A DNA stretch of 33,845 nucleotides from Gammaproteobacteria bacterium (GTDB lineage Bacteria; Pseudomonadota; Gammaproteobacteria; Nitrococcales; Nitrococcaceae). Below the pieces are notes generated by a model, which was not told the DNA's origin, ran no database searches, and was given only the letters and a program-made list of their open reading frames with translations. The position numbers and the translations under genes were made by a program. How positions within the stretch are numbered: position 1 is the first letter of the stretch; each line of letters begins with the position of its first letter. Where the stretch lies: NCBI GenBank assembly GCA_030433275.1, contig JAUILK010000036.1, forward strand, positions 1-33,845. Reading direction: 5' to 3'. Positions 7,637 to 17,998 of this stretch are shown here, one piece after another.

Positions 7637-8818
7637 ATGTTGTATGGCTTGTTCGAGCTGCCCGTGTGGGGTTATGTGCTGGTCACGCTCGGGTTGACCC
7701 ACGTTACGATTGTCGGCGTGACCATTTACCTGCATCGCCATCAGGCCCATCGTGGCATGGATTTGCACCCGGCGATTGCGCATTTCTTCCGCTTTTGGTT
7801 GTGGTTGACCACGGGTATGGTCACCTCTGAGTGGGTGGCGGTACATCGCAAGCACCACGCCAAAGTCGAAACCAAGAACGACCCGCACAGCCCCCAAGTG
7901 CTTGGGCTCAACGAGGTGCTCTGGCGGGGGGCAGAGCTTTATAAAGCGGCGGCGAAGGAGCCGGAAATCGTCGCGGCCTATGCGCATGGAACTCCCAACG
8001 ATTGGATCGAACGTCATGTTTACCGACCATACTCGTATTCTGGTCTTGGGTTGATGTTGCTCATCGATCTGCTTTGTTTCGGTGTGGTAGGCATCACTAT
8101 TTGGGCCGTACAGATGCTCTGGATTCCATTTTGGGCGGCCGGTGTGGTCAATGGCGTAGGTCATGCGCTCGGTTACCGGAATTTCGAGCCACCGGATGCA
8201 TCGACCAACATCTTTCCAATAGGAATCTTGATTGGCGGGGAAGAGCTGCATAATAACCATCACGCGTTCCCGAGTTCGGCTAAATTCGCCAGCAAACCTT
8301 GGGAGTTTGACATCGGCTGGATGTATATTCGGCTTTTACAATATTTGCGCCTCGCGCGGGTGAAACGAGTGGCGCCGTACCCCGCCATTCGGGATAAGGC
8401 CGATGTGGATATGGAAACAGTGGCGGCGGTGGTGCGTGCCCGGGTACATGTTTTGGCGATTTACGCGCGCCAAGTGTTATTGCCCACCTTGCGGGAAGAG
8501 TTGCAGCGCGCCGATGCATCCTGCAAGCGCTTGCTCAAACGGGGACGGCGTGCATTGCTGCGCGAGCAGAGTTTGCTTGATCGCCGAGCCGAAGTACGGT
8601 TAGAGAATGCGCTGGCGCAAAGCCAGCGGTTGAAGACGGTGTATCAGTTCAGGTTGCGTCTGCAGCGGTTGTGGAGTAGCTCCCATCTCTCTCAGGAAGC
8701 GCTGCTAACCGGGTTGCGGGAATGGTGCACGCAAGCTGAACTCAGCGGTATTCAGGCCCTCCAAGAGTTCGCCCGAGGCCTGCGCGGGTTCACGGTGGTG
8801 CAGCCGGCGCTGCGGTAA
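7637..8818 (+). CDS. Membrane acyl (fatty-acid) desaturase
   Basis: Integral-membrane di-iron desaturase of the acyl-CoA/acyl-lipid delta-9 type. All three histidine boxes are present: H-R-H-Q-A-H-R near residue 33, H-R-K-H-H-A near 70 and H-N-N-H-H-A-F near 200, with hydrophobic segments between. It should insert a double bond into membrane fatty acids using oxygen. Residues ~255-393 form an extra hydrophilic, Arg/Leu-rich, probably helical domain seen in proteobacterial members of ~390 residues. I use the ATG at 7637 (AAAAGGTG upstream) and not the TTG at 7628. It is divergent from the EAL/HDOD gene and ends at a shared terminator with rpmG. Confidence 0.92.
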   Translation: MLYGLFELPVWGYVLVTLGLTHVTIVGVTIYLHRHQAHRGMDLHPAIAHFFRFWLWLTTGMVTSEWVAVHRKHHAKVETKNDPHSPQVLGLNEVLWRGAELYKAAAKEPEIVAAYAHGTPNDWIERHVYRPYSYSGLGLMLLIDLLCFGVVGITIWAVQMLWIPFWAAGVVNGVGHALGYRNFEPPDASTNIFPIGILIGGEELHNNHHAFPSSAKFASKPWEFDIGWMYIRLLQYLRLARVKRVAPYPAIRDKADVDMETVAAVVRARVHVLAIYARQVLLPTLREELQRADASCKRLLKRGRRALLREQSLLDRRAEVRLENALAQSQRLKTVYQFRLRLQRLWSSSHLSQEALLTGLREWCTQAELSGIQALQEFARGLRGFTVVQPALR

Positions 8819-8834
8819 AAGAACAACGGAGAAC

Positions 8835-8865
8835 GCGTAACCGTGCCGGTTGTGCTCGGTTACGC
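8835..8865. terminator. Bidirectional terminator between desaturase and rpmG
   Basis: GCGTAACCG at 8835-8843 and CGGTTACGC at 8857-8865 form a perfect 9-bp stem with a 13-base loop, followed on the plus strand by TTTGTTATCC. The minus-strand side is followed by a pyrimidine-rich stretch. It lies between two convergent genes, so it probably serves both. Confidence 0.75.
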
Positions 8866-8893
8866 TTTGTTATCCTTCTGCAACAGCTAAGGA

Positions 8894-9049
8894 TTACTTC
8901 AATTTCGCTTCCCGATAGATTACGTGCTTACGCACGACCGGATCGTATTTGCGAAACTCAAGCTTATTGGGCGTATTACGCTTGTTCTTGTTCGTGGTAT
9001 AAAAGTGGCCGGTTCCAGCCGACGACACAAGCTTGATCTTCTCACGCAT
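8894..9049 (-). CDS. rpmG: 50S ribosomal protein L33
   Basis: A 51-residue basic protein: [35 protein letters not shown], ending Y-R-E-A-K-L-K. This is a complete L33 of the zinc-free type, since it has no C-x-x-C pairs. It starts 11 bases after the rpmB stop, in the conserved rpmB-rpmG operon, and ends before a terminator hairpin. L33 sits near the E site of the large subunit. Confidence 0.97.
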   Translation of the reverse strand: MREKIKLVSSAGTGHFYTTNKNKRNTPNKLEFRKYDPVVRKHVIYREAKLK

Positions 9050-9060
9050 AGCGGCTCACC

Positions 9061-9297
9061 TCAGATTTTTTCTCCGCGTAGACGAATGTCTTTGAGCACC
9101 TGAGCGATGCCGATTTTATCGATTATTCGCATGCCCTTGGAAGAGACACGCAACCGGACCCAGCGTTGCTCAGTTTCCACCCAAAAACGATGGTAGTGCA
9201 AATTGGGTAGGAAACGGCGCTTAGTCTTGTTGTTGGCATGCGAAACGTTATTACCGGTGATCGGGCGTTTACCCGTCACCTGGCAGACCTTAGCCAT
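9061..9297 (-). CDS. rpmB: 50S ribosomal protein L28
   Basis: A 78-residue basic protein starting [20 protein letters not shown], with [11 protein letters not shown] and a C-terminal D-I-R-L-R-G-E-K-I. Length and sequence match proteobacterial L28. It is first in the rpmB-rpmG operon; a GGAGGAGG-type ribosome-binding site (minus strand) lies just ahead of the ATG. The cysteine-pair zinc ligands seen in some L28 proteins are absent, in keeping with the zinc-free L33 partner. Confidence 0.97.
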   Translation of the reverse strand: MAKVCQVTGKRPITGNNVSHANNKTKRRFLPNLHYHRFWVETEQRWVRLRVSSKGMRIIDKIGIAQVLKDIRLRGEKI

Positions 9298-9569
9298 GGC
9301 TACTGCCTCCTCCTGTCGGTCCCCGGTGATATCGCATGGCTCGCATAAATATAGATAACGACCACCTGCCCAAAAATCGCAAATCGTCCAGGTGTTTTGC
9401 GAGCCTAGACCATAGGTCGCCTGCGCGGGGCCGGGCTTCTGTAGTTAAAGGCTCCAACCTTTCGGAGCCGCGTCGGCCTCTGAACCCTGCTTCGAAAGAT
9501 TGGTGTCAGCGGCCTTGCGGAGAGAGGGGGGTTATACCAGCATGCGCGGCAGCATTCAACCTTGCCCAC
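9298..9569. other. Divergent intergenic region, rpmB / hsp20
   Basis: This holds the rpmB promoter side and the upstream part of the hsp20 leader. I see no gene. A small perfect hairpin GGCTCC-AACCTTTC-GGAGCC lies at 9450-9469; its role is unclear. The heat-shock promoter begins right after this stretch. Confidence 0.5.
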
Positions 9570-9597
9570 CTTGAATTTTCAGGAGGCACCACCATTT
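9570..9597 (+). promoter_or_regulatory. Sigma-32 (RpoH) type heat-shock promoter for hsp20
   Basis: CTTGAAT at 9570-9576, a 13-base spacer, then CACCATTT at 9590-9597. This matches the RpoH consensus CTTGAAA-N11-16-CCCCATnT at 6 of 7 and 7 of 8 positions. It ends ~50 bases before the hsp20 start, the expected distance for a short leader, and the downstream genes are chaperones. Confidence 0.75.
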
Positions 9598-9648
9598 CGT
9601 GCGTAACGAGTCCGACGCCATATCGAAATCATATCAAGGAGGTATTTT

Positions 9649-10086
9649 ATGGCCATTCGTCGTTACGAGCCCTGGACGTTGTTCAACGAGTTGAGCAAAG
9701 AGCTTTCGCGGATCTATGAGGGGCCAACCGGAACGGATTCCAGCAGCCTCGCCACAAGTGACTGGGTTCCTGCGGTCGATATCCGCGAGGAGGCTGAGTA
9801 CTATGTGATCGATGCGGATCTGCCGGGTGTTCGCCCCGACGACATCGAAATCAACATGGAAAATGGCATGTTGACCATAAAGGGAAGCCGCCAAGCGCAA
9901 TCTCAGGAATCGGGGCCGAATTATAAGCGTACCGAACGGGCTAGTGGCGTTTTTTATCGCCGCTTCAGCTTACCGGATACGGCGGATGCTGATCGCATCA
10001 GCGCGCGTAGCGAGCTTGGTGTGCTTCAGGTTACGATTCCCAAGCAAGAAAAATTGCAGCCTCGGCGGATCAAAGTCGAGGGCTGA
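9649..10086 (+). CDS. Small heat-shock protein Hsp20
   Basis: An ATP-independent holdase chaperone of 145 residues. The alpha-crystallin domain spans about 38-138 (W-V-P-A-V-D-I-R-E-E-A-E-Y-Y-V-I-D-A-D-L-P-G-V, then G-M-L-T-I-K-G-S-R, Y-K-R-T-E-R-A-S-G-V-F-Y-R-R-F-S-L-P). The short tail carries an I-x-V motif (R-R-I-K-V-E-G) that docks between dimers. A very strong ribosome-binding site AAGGAGGT lies 7 bases before the ATG. It is preceded by an RpoH-like promoter and followed by an 11-bp hairpin before a DnaJ-type gene, so it probably leads a small chaperone operon. Confidence 0.96.
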   Translation: MAIRRYEPWTLFNELSKELSRIYEGPTGTDSSSLATSDWVPAVDIREEAEYYVIDADLPGVRPDDIEINMENGMLTIKGSRQAQSQESGPNYKRTERASGVFYRRFSLPDTADADRISARSELGVLQVTIPKQEKLQPRRIKVEG

Positions 10087-10098
10087 CGCCCTACCTGT

Positions 10099-10122
10099 GC
10101 GGGTCCGAGTGCTCGGACCCGC
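10099..10122 (+). terminator. Strong hairpin between hsp20 and cbpA
   Basis: GCGGGTCCGAG at 10099-10109 and CTCGGACCCGC at 10112-10122 are a perfect 11-bp GC-rich inverted repeat, 12 bases after the hsp20 stop. Only TTAAATG follows, with no T tract, so it may be a leaky terminator or a 3'-end stabiliser that makes hsp20 mRNA more abundant than the downstream gene. Confidence 0.65.
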
Positions 10123-10158
10123 TTAAATGAACCCAACCTTTAGTTCGCGGCCGTATCG

Positions 10159-11106
10159 ATGGAGTATAAAGACTACTATCAAATCTTGGGCGTTTCGAAA
10201 GATGCCTCCGGTGATGAGATCAAGCGCGCTTACCGTAAGCTTGCTCGTAAATATCACCCGGACGTCAGTAAAGCCCCGGATGCCGAGCAGCGGTTCAAAG
10301 AAGTTGCCGAAGCTTATGAGGCACTCAAGGATCCGGACAAACGTCGCGCCTATGACCAACTCGGCAGCAACTGGCATGCGGGAGAGGAGTTTAGGCCACC
10401 GCCGGATTGGCAATTCAGAGGGGAATTTGGTCCAGGGGGCTTTAGCGATTTCTTTGATACGTTGTTTGGTGGTGGGCATGGTTCCCCATTTGACGGGGTG
10501 TTCGGCAGCGCTGCGCCTCGCGGCCGGGGTTTTTCCAGGCGTGGTGAAGATCAGGTAGCTAAGATTACGATAACCCTGGAGGAAGCCTATCACGGAGCGA
10601 CCCGTACCATTACGGTGGAGGGTCAGGAGGTCGATGGCCAAGGCCGAGCCCGGCGGACCCGGCGAAGCCTGCGGGTTCAGATTCCCAGCGGGGTCCGGGA
10701 AGGCCAGCGTATCCGCTTGACCGGGCAGGGCAGCCCGGGGTTGGGCGACGCCAGTGCGGGGGACTTGTTCCTTGAGGTTCATATTGCGCCGCACCAGTTT
10801 TATCGTCTGCACGGGAAGGATGTGCACCTCGATCTGCCGATTGCACCCTGGGAAGCGGCGCTGGGTACGACGCTCAATGTGCCGACCCTGGGCGGTCGGG
10901 TCGATCTGAAAATTCCGAGTAATTCGCAAAGCGGCCGGCGGTTGCGGTTGCGAGGGCGCGGCTTGCCGGGTGATCCACCGGGCGATCAGTACCTGGAGCT
11001 GCGCATCGTCAACCCCTGCGTTCAAACTGATCGGGCGCGCGAGCTGTTTCGCGAACTCGAGCGGGAGCTGGGTTTCGATCCTAGGGCCGAGTTAGGGAAG
11101 GGTTAA
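10159..11106 (+). CDS. cbpA: CbpA-type DnaJ co-chaperone
   Basis: A 315-residue J-domain protein that stimulates DnaK ATPase. The J domain covers about 4-70 with the essential H-P-D at residues 33-35. A G/F-rich linker (about 92-130: F-G-P-G-G-F, F-G-G-G-H-G) and two beta-rich C-terminal substrate-binding domains follow (G-E-D-Q-V-A-K-I-T-I-T-L-E-E-A-Y-H-G, I-P-S-G-V-R-E-G-Q-R-I-R-L). There are no C-x-x-C-x-G-x-G zinc repeats, so it is CbpA-like, not DnaJ proper. CbpA proteins may also bind curved DNA. It sits 72 bases after hsp20, in agreement with a shared heat-shock role. Confidence 0.93.
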   Translation: MEYKDYYQILGVSKDASGDEIKRAYRKLARKYHPDVSKAPDAEQRFKEVAEAYEALKDPDKRRAYDQLGSNWHAGEEFRPPPDWQFRGEFGPGGFSDFFDTLFGGGHGSPFDGVFGSAAPRGRGFSRRGEDQVAKITITLEEAYHGATRTITVEGQEVDGQGRARRTRRSLRVQIPSGVREGQRIRLTGQGSPGLGDASAGDLFLEVHIAPHQFYRLHGKDVHLDLPIAPWEAALGTTLNVPTLGGRVDLKIPSNSQSGRRLRLRGRGLPGDPPGDQYLELRIVNPCVQTDRARELFRELERELGFDPRAELGKG

Positions 11107-11237
11107 CAAGCAGGCTTGCAGGAGAGCCTTGTCTTGAAAAAGACCGGTATACCCCCAATCTCAGTTGCGAGCTTCAAGTGGCTCAGTGCTTGAGGCAGGG
11201 CAATCCTGAAAAGTGGCCAGCGCGCAAGGAGACAGGC

Positions 11238-11501
11238 ATGGCAGCTGACAATGTTCCTCCCACCAATACGCATCACGCCACCGATTATTTTGCCAAAGTG
11301 GCTCATGAAGCGGTCGACCGTGCCGCTCAGCATGGCGCGCAAGCCGAAGAAAGCTTGCGCAAAACCGGGGAACGTTACAGTGAGCAGTCCCATCAAGCGA
11401 TCGATTGGATGACCAGCTACATAAAGGAGCACCCATACGCTGCCCTTGGCTGGGCTGTAGCAGGCGGTTTCGTCCTCGGCAGACTGTTGCGGTCTCGCTG
11501 A
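11238..11501 (+). CDS. YqjD/ElaB-like (DUF883) membrane-anchored protein
   Basis: An 87-residue protein with a hydrophilic helical N-terminal part (about 10-60) and one C-terminal hydrophobic segment ending G-W-A-V-A-G-G-F-V-L-G-R-L-L-R-S-R, the hallmark tail of the YqjD/ElaB/YgaM family. In E. coli these tail-anchored proteins bind ribosomes at the inner membrane in stationary phase. I take the ATG at 11238, with AAGGAGACAGGC before it; the frame stays open further upstream. It is the first of three small adjacent genes matching the yqjD-yqjE-yqjK order. Confidence 0.85.
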   Translation: MAADNVPPTNTHHATDYFAKVAHEAVDRAAQHGAQAEESLRKTGERYSEQSHQAIDWMTSYIKEHPYAALGWAVAGGFVLGRLLRSR

Positions 11502-11915
11502 GGGTTATGGCTTACAGGGCGGAACCGGATGCGGAGCGCGCCTCTGCAGAGGAGGGCTTAGAAGAGGCTCCGCCGCTGAGCGAGGCCGCCGGAGCGCTGC
11601 TCGAAGCAGGCCGGCAGTTCGTCCGCGATGTGGGTGAACTGCTCGGATTGGAGGCGCAGCGGGCTTTTCTGGCGCTTACTTGGATGGCGGCCTTGGCGGT
11701 AGGGGCAGGATTGTTGGGGGTGGGCACCTGGTTTTTGCTGCTTGCGGCGGCCTACGCCGCGTTGGTTGACTTGGGGATGGCTAGTGGAGCGGCGTTTTTG
11801 CTGCTCGCGGGGCTCAACCTGCTGGGAGCGATCTTAAGTGTGGCGATGATTCGCCGTGTGAGCAAGGCATTGCTGTTCCGTGCTACCCGCCGAGCATTGC
11901 TCGGAGAGCTAAACC

Positions 11916-14128
<2,213 letters not shown>

Positions 14129-14175
14129 TTACACTGATCGCAGAACGACGACACGGGGTGGGCGCGGGCGGTAAT

Positions 14176-14265
14176 CCGGGTGCCGGAAGCTTCCCTTCGC
14201 CGGTACTAACCGGGGCAGGTTCCAAGGGACTTTCTCAGCCCCCGGTCTTGCCGGGAGCACCCCCG
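14176..14265 (-). promoter_or_regulatory. TPP (THI-element) riboswitch upstream of thiC
   Basis: On the minus strand, GGGGGTGC opens P1 and is closed by GGCACCC. The conserved GGCTGAGA of the pyrimidine-sensing arm, GGAACCTG, and GGTTAGTACCGGCGAAGGGA of the pyrophosphate-sensing arm are all in the right order. The aptamer ends ~60 bases before the thiC start. I see no clear T-tract terminator between them, so control may be translational, through access to the AAGGAGG site. Confidence 0.95.
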
Positions 14266-14412
14266 CTTCGTCGAATAAGCGCTGTCAGTTTGAACTCGAT
14301 TGACGGCACTGGCTAGTGGTGTGTCGGCTCGTGCAAGCGGCCGCTTGCTTGACCCGCGCAAACCTTTTAGGCTTAAACGCATTTGCGCCGGAGTTTAAGA
14401 GACAGTGATACG

Positions 14413-15075
14413 ATGGTCGAGCTGAATTTTGCACAGGCACGGTTCAATATGGTCGAGCAGCAGGTTCGGCCGTGGGAAGTGCTTGATGAGCGCGTGCTCG
14501 CAGTGCTCGAATACCTGCCACGCGAGGCGTTCGTTCCAAGGCAATATCGCAATCTGGCCTATGCTGATATCCAGCTTCCATTGCCGTACGGTGAAGTGAT
14601 GATGGAGCCGCGGATCGAGGCGCGTCTACTGCAAGCGCTCGATCCACACCCTGATGAAAGCGTGCTCGAGATCGGCACGGGAACGGGCTTCCTTAGCGCC
14701 TGCCTGGCGCGTTTGGCAGGCGAGGTGACGAGCGTGGACATCCATGCGGAGTTCCGCGAATGGGCCGCGACGCAGCTTGCGGCGCAGGCAATCCGCAATG
14801 TGCGTTTCGAGGTGGGGGATGCGGCCGAAGGCTGGGACGATGGTAGGCGCTATGACGCGATTGCGGTTACCGGTTCCTTACCCGAACTGCACCAAGGGTA
14901 CCATCACAGCTTGAGCATAGGGGGGCGGCTGTTCTTGATTGTGGGGGATGAGCCGATCATGGAAGCGCTGCTCATTACGCGGGTAAGCGAGGATCAGTGG
15001 GCCACCGAGAGTTTGCTGGATACCTGCATACGGCCCCTGCGCAATGCGCGCAGCACGGCGTGCTTCGAGCTTTGA
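14413..15075 (+). CDS. Protein-L-isoaspartate methyltransferase-like protein
   Basis: A class I SAM-dependent methyltransferase of the PIMT/Pcm family, 220 residues. SAM motif I is V-L-E-I-G-T-G-T-G-F-L-S-A, with S-V-D-I acidic loop following and Y-D-A-I-A-V-T-G-S-L-P as motif II. In true PIMTs the substrate loop reads G-x-T-I-S-Q-P; here it reads Y-G-E-V-M-M-E-P, so the isoaspartate-recognising Thr/Ser is missing and repair activity is doubtful. Such variants are often found directly upstream of tolC in gammaproteobacteria, as here. I take the ATG at 14413; 10 codons upstream are also open. Confidence 0.85.
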   Translation: MVELNFAQARFNMVEQQVRPWEVLDERVLAVLEYLPREAFVPRQYRNLAYADIQLPLPYGEVMMEPRIEARLLQALDPHPDESVLEIGTGTGFLSACLARLAGEVTSVDIHAEFREWAATQLAAQAIRNVRFEVGDAAEGWDDGRRYDAIAVTGSLPELHQGYHHSLSIGGRLFLIVGDEPIMEALLITRVSEDQWATESLLDTCIRPLRNARSTACFEL

Positions 15076-15241
15076 AAGCCTCGTGCGGTTTGGTCCTGCT
15101 GATGCCGCCCCTAAATTTCATCGTCTTGGAGAACCAGCGGATGGTTGTCTCATTTGCGGAATATGCTGTGGCGTGCCCTGAGACGAACCGGTTTCGGACC
15201 GGGGCTGAGCGGCCGTGAGTGGCCGTGGATGTGAGTGCTCG

Positions 15242-16612
15242 ATGAGCCGCCCGCGCTTCGGCGGGGGAATCCAGGATACGGTGGTACGAGCGAGCGGCAG
15301 CCGTGCCGTTGTCCGGATGGTGGGGGTTGTATTCGCCTTTTCCAGCTTTTGTGCATACGCGGGCGATGATTTACTCAGCCTCTATGGGGTGGCCCGCGTC
15401 AACAACCCTGTGCTTAGGCAGGCTCGGGCGAATTACCAAGCCGTGCAGGAGCGTTGGCCTCAGGCCTTGGCCGGCTTACTGCCGAACATTAGCACCCAAG
15501 CCAGCCGTGAGCGCCTTCATCAGGACCAGAAAACCAGCTTCGCCAGCACCGACACCTACTTTTTTAATACCCAATACAGCATCAATCTGACCCAGCCGAT
15601 TTTCGATTACAGCGCTTTTAAGCGCTTGGGCCAGGCCGATGCCCAGATCGCCCAGGCGGCGGCTCAGGTGCACGCGGCCGAGCAGGACTTGATGTTCAGG
15701 TTGTCGCAGCGCTACTTCGATGTGCTCTCGGCGCGCGCCGATCTGAGTTTCGCCCGTTCCGATCTCAAGGCCATCGAGCGTCAGCTTGAGCAGGCGCAGC
15801 AGCGCTTCGAGGTCGGCCTGATCGCGCATACTGCGGTGGAGGAAGCCCGCGCCCGGCGTGATTTGGCGGAGAGTCGGCTTATTCAAGCCGAAAATGAGGT
15901 GGCGAATCGAATAGAGGCGGTGCGTCAGGTTATCGGCATGCAACCGCAGTCACTGGCCGACTTGGCCCAAAAGCCCAAGTTGGTGGGGCCGCAGCCGGCC
16001 GAGGAAGGGGCCTGGCAGACTGCGGCGATAGAACGTAATTGGCAGCTGATCGCCGCGCGCAAAGGAGCGGAAGCGGCCATGGAGAACATCCAGGTGCAGC
16101 GCGGTGGGCACTTGCCCACGATTGATCTTACGGCTGACGCGTCACACCAGAAGTTCGGCGGAGTCTTCGGTGGCACGGTCGATCGGCAGAGCATCGGCGT
16201 TCAGGGTGAGTTGCCGATCTTCCAAGGCTTTGCGGTGAGCTCCAGAGTCAGCGAGGCGCAGGCGCGTTATACTGAGTCCCGCGAGCAGCTCGAGGAGACC
16301 CGGCGCAGTGTCGGCCGTGAAACTTCCAATGCCTATCGGGCGGTGCAGACGAGTATCCGGCAGGTGCAAGCGCTGCAGCAGGCGGTAGTGTCGAATCGCA
16401 GTGCACTGAAGGCGACCCAGGCGGGCTACGAGGCCGGAACCCGCACTATCGTCGATGTCCTTGACGCGCAAAGCAATCTATTTAGTGCCGAGCGGGATTA
16501 CCAGCGGGCCCAATATGTTTATCTCGTCAGCACCTTGCGGCTCAAACAAACGGCTGGCACTCTGGACCCGAAAGACTTGACGGCGGTCAACAGTTTGCTC
16601 GGTTCCCGTTGA
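15242..16612 (+). CDS. tolC: TolC-family outer-membrane efflux protein
   Basis: Trimeric outer-membrane channel for type I secretion and RND/MFS efflux. After a signal peptide (hydrophobic V-V-F-A-F-S-S-F-C-A-Y-A, cleaved before G-D-D), the sequence shows the TolC repeat structure: L-L-S-L-Y-G-V-A-R-V-N-N-P-V-L-R-Q-A near the N-terminus, L-T-Q-P-I-F-D-Y, a long helical hairpin, then an internal second repeat with L-P-I-F-Q-G-F and A-G-T-R-T-I-V-D-V-L-D-A-Q-S-N-L-F. The start is uncertain: GTG 15215, ATG 15242 and ATG 15317 are in frame; 15242 keeps basic residues ahead of the signal core. It overlaps the convergent waaA by 26 bases. Confidence 0.92.
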   Translation: MSRPRFGGGIQDTVVRASGSRAVVRMVGVVFAFSSFCAYAGDDLLSLYGVARVNNPVLRQARANYQAVQERWPQALAGLLPNISTQASRERLHQDQKTSFASTDTYFFNTQYSINLTQPIFDYSAFKRLGQADAQIAQAAAQVHAAEQDLMFRLSQRYFDVLSARADLSFARSDLKAIERQLEQAQQRFEVGLIAHTAVEEARARRDLAESRLIQAENEVANRIEAVRQVIGMQPQSLADLAQKPKLVGPQPAEEGAWQTAAIERNWQLIAARKGAEAAMENIQVQRGGHLPTIDLTADASHQKFGGVFGGTVDRQSIGVQGELPIFQGFAVSSRVSEAQARYTESREQLEETRRSVGRETSNAYRAVQTSIRQVQALQQAVVSNRSALKATQAGYEAGTRTIVDVLDAQSNLFSAERDYQRAQYVYLVSTLRLKQTAGTLDPKDLTAVNSLLGSR

Positions 16613-17897
16613 GCCCGGCAGTGGTGGGCGGTTCGGTCAATAGTGGATGGATGGTTTCATAGAGGCGCTGCGTTGCGCCTTTGTTGGTCTCTAGCTGTAG
16701 CCGTGCCCGTTCGCCGAGGGCACGCCGGCACCGCTCGTTGCCGAGCAAGTCCGCAACGGTCTGAGCTAGGAAGGCGGGATTCGCTACCCGTACGAGCCCT
16801 TCACTGGCTTCCAGGCCGGCAACGATTTCGGCACAGTTAAATACATGTGGCCCGACCAAAACCGGCACACCGAGTGCGGCGGGTTCGAGCACGTTGTGTC
16901 CACCTGCGGCTACCAGGCTGCCCCCGACAAAAGCTACGTCAGCCGCCGCATAGAGTAGCGGTAGTTCCCCCATGGTATCGGCGAGATAGACCTGTGTTGT
17001 CGAGCGTATCCTGTCCCGGGTGCTGCGGCACACCGTCTCGAATCCGCTGCGGCGGCACAGTGTGGCCACGGCCTCAAAGCGCTCCGGATGGCGGGGCACC
17101 AGTATGAGAAGGGTTTGCGCGGCGCGCGCCTGTATGGCGCGTTGTGCTTCCAGCACCAGGGTTTCTTCCCCTTGATGAGTGCTTGCAGCGATCCAGACTG
17201 GACGTTGCGGGCCTAATGTGGCGCGTAGCGCCCGGCCGGCCGTTAGGTTGGTCGCGCTGATTTCGAGATCGAATTTCATATTACCGTTGGTCTGCACGCT
17301 TTGCGGCGCTGCGCCCAATGCACGGAATCGTCGGGCATCCGCCGCGCTTTGGGCTGCGATGGTGTGGAAGGCGCCGAGGACAGGCTGCAGCAAACAAACC
17401 ACGCGTCGATAGCCGGCAGCAGAATGTGCTGACAGGCGTGCGTTTGCCAGCACCACGGGTATGCTGCGCCGCTGCGCGGCAGCCAACAGGTTGGGCCAGA
17501 TCTCCGTTTCCATGACGAGTACCAGGCGTGGCGCTACGCGGCGGAAGAATCGCGCCTGCACATCCGGTAGGTCGTAGGGCGCATAGCAGTGCCGTACGCG
17601 CTCGCCGAGCAGGGCACGGGCGCGCTGCGAGCCCGTCGGCGTGGTGTTGGTGAGTATGATGGGAATTTCCGGGTGCTCCGCCAGTAAGCGCTCGATCAGG
17701 GGGACCGCCGTGACGGTCTCGCCCACGGAGACGGCATGGATCCAGACGGGGCGGTTCCCGACCGTGGGGATCAAGCCGAAGCGCTCTGCCCAACGTCGCC
17801 GATAGGCCGGAGCGCGGCGGGAGCGGAGCAGCAAGCGTGCCAGGACGACCGGCAGGCTCAGATAGAGCAGAATGGAGTAGAGGCTACGCCAATGCAT
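16587..17897 (-). CDS. waaA: 3-deoxy-D-manno-octulosonic acid transferase
   Basis: Adds Kdo to lipid IVA at the cytosolic face of the inner membrane, the first LPS-core step. The 436-residue protein has an N-terminal membrane anchor (Y-S-I-L-L-Y-L-S-L-P-V-V-L-A-R-L-L), then P-V-W-I-H-A-V-S-V-G-E-T with the catalytic glutamate, T-N-T-T-P-T-G-S, V-L-V-M-E-T-E-I-W-P-N, N-A-R-L-S, and in the C-terminal half P-R-H-P-E-R-F, F-V-G-G-S-L-V-A-A-G-G-H-N-V-L-E-P-A and G-P-H-V-F-N. It is divergent from the lpxL-type gene (start 17999) with ~100 bases between, which must hold both promoters. Confidence 0.96.
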   Translation of the reverse strand: MHWRSLYSILLYLSLPVVLARLLLRSRRAPAYRRRWAERFGLIPTVGNRPVWIHAVSVGETVTAVPLIERLLAEHPEIPIILTNTTPTGSQRARALLGERVRHCYAPYDLPDVQARFFRRVAPRLVLVMETEIWPNLLAAAQRRSIPVVLANARLSAHSAAGYRRVVCLLQPVLGAFHTIAAQSAADARRFRALGAAPQSVQTNGNMKFDLEISATNLTAGRALRATLGPQRPVWIAASTHQGEETLVLEAQRAIQARAAQTLLILVPRHPERFEAVATLCRRSGFETVCRSTRDRIRSTTQVYLADTMGELPLLYAAADVAFVGGSLVAAGGHNVLEPAALGVPVLVGPHVFNCAEIVAGLEASEGLVRVANPAFLAQTVADLLGNERCRRALGERARLQLETNKGATQRLYETIHPLLTEPPTTAGLNGNRANC

Positions 17898-17998
17898 CCG
17901 TGTGCTGATCTCCTTGACGGTGCTGCCAGGGCTGAAAATAGCCCCCAGCAGAAGGTCTGGTATACTCGGCGTGGCCTCTTGATGGAAGCGATGCTAGG

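Noticed and set aside
9421-9480. Possible tRNA-like or small RNA hairpin upstream of hsp20
   Set aside because: Only a 6-bp stem is present; there is no TPsiC arm or cloverleaf, and no tRNA was found elsewhere in the window.
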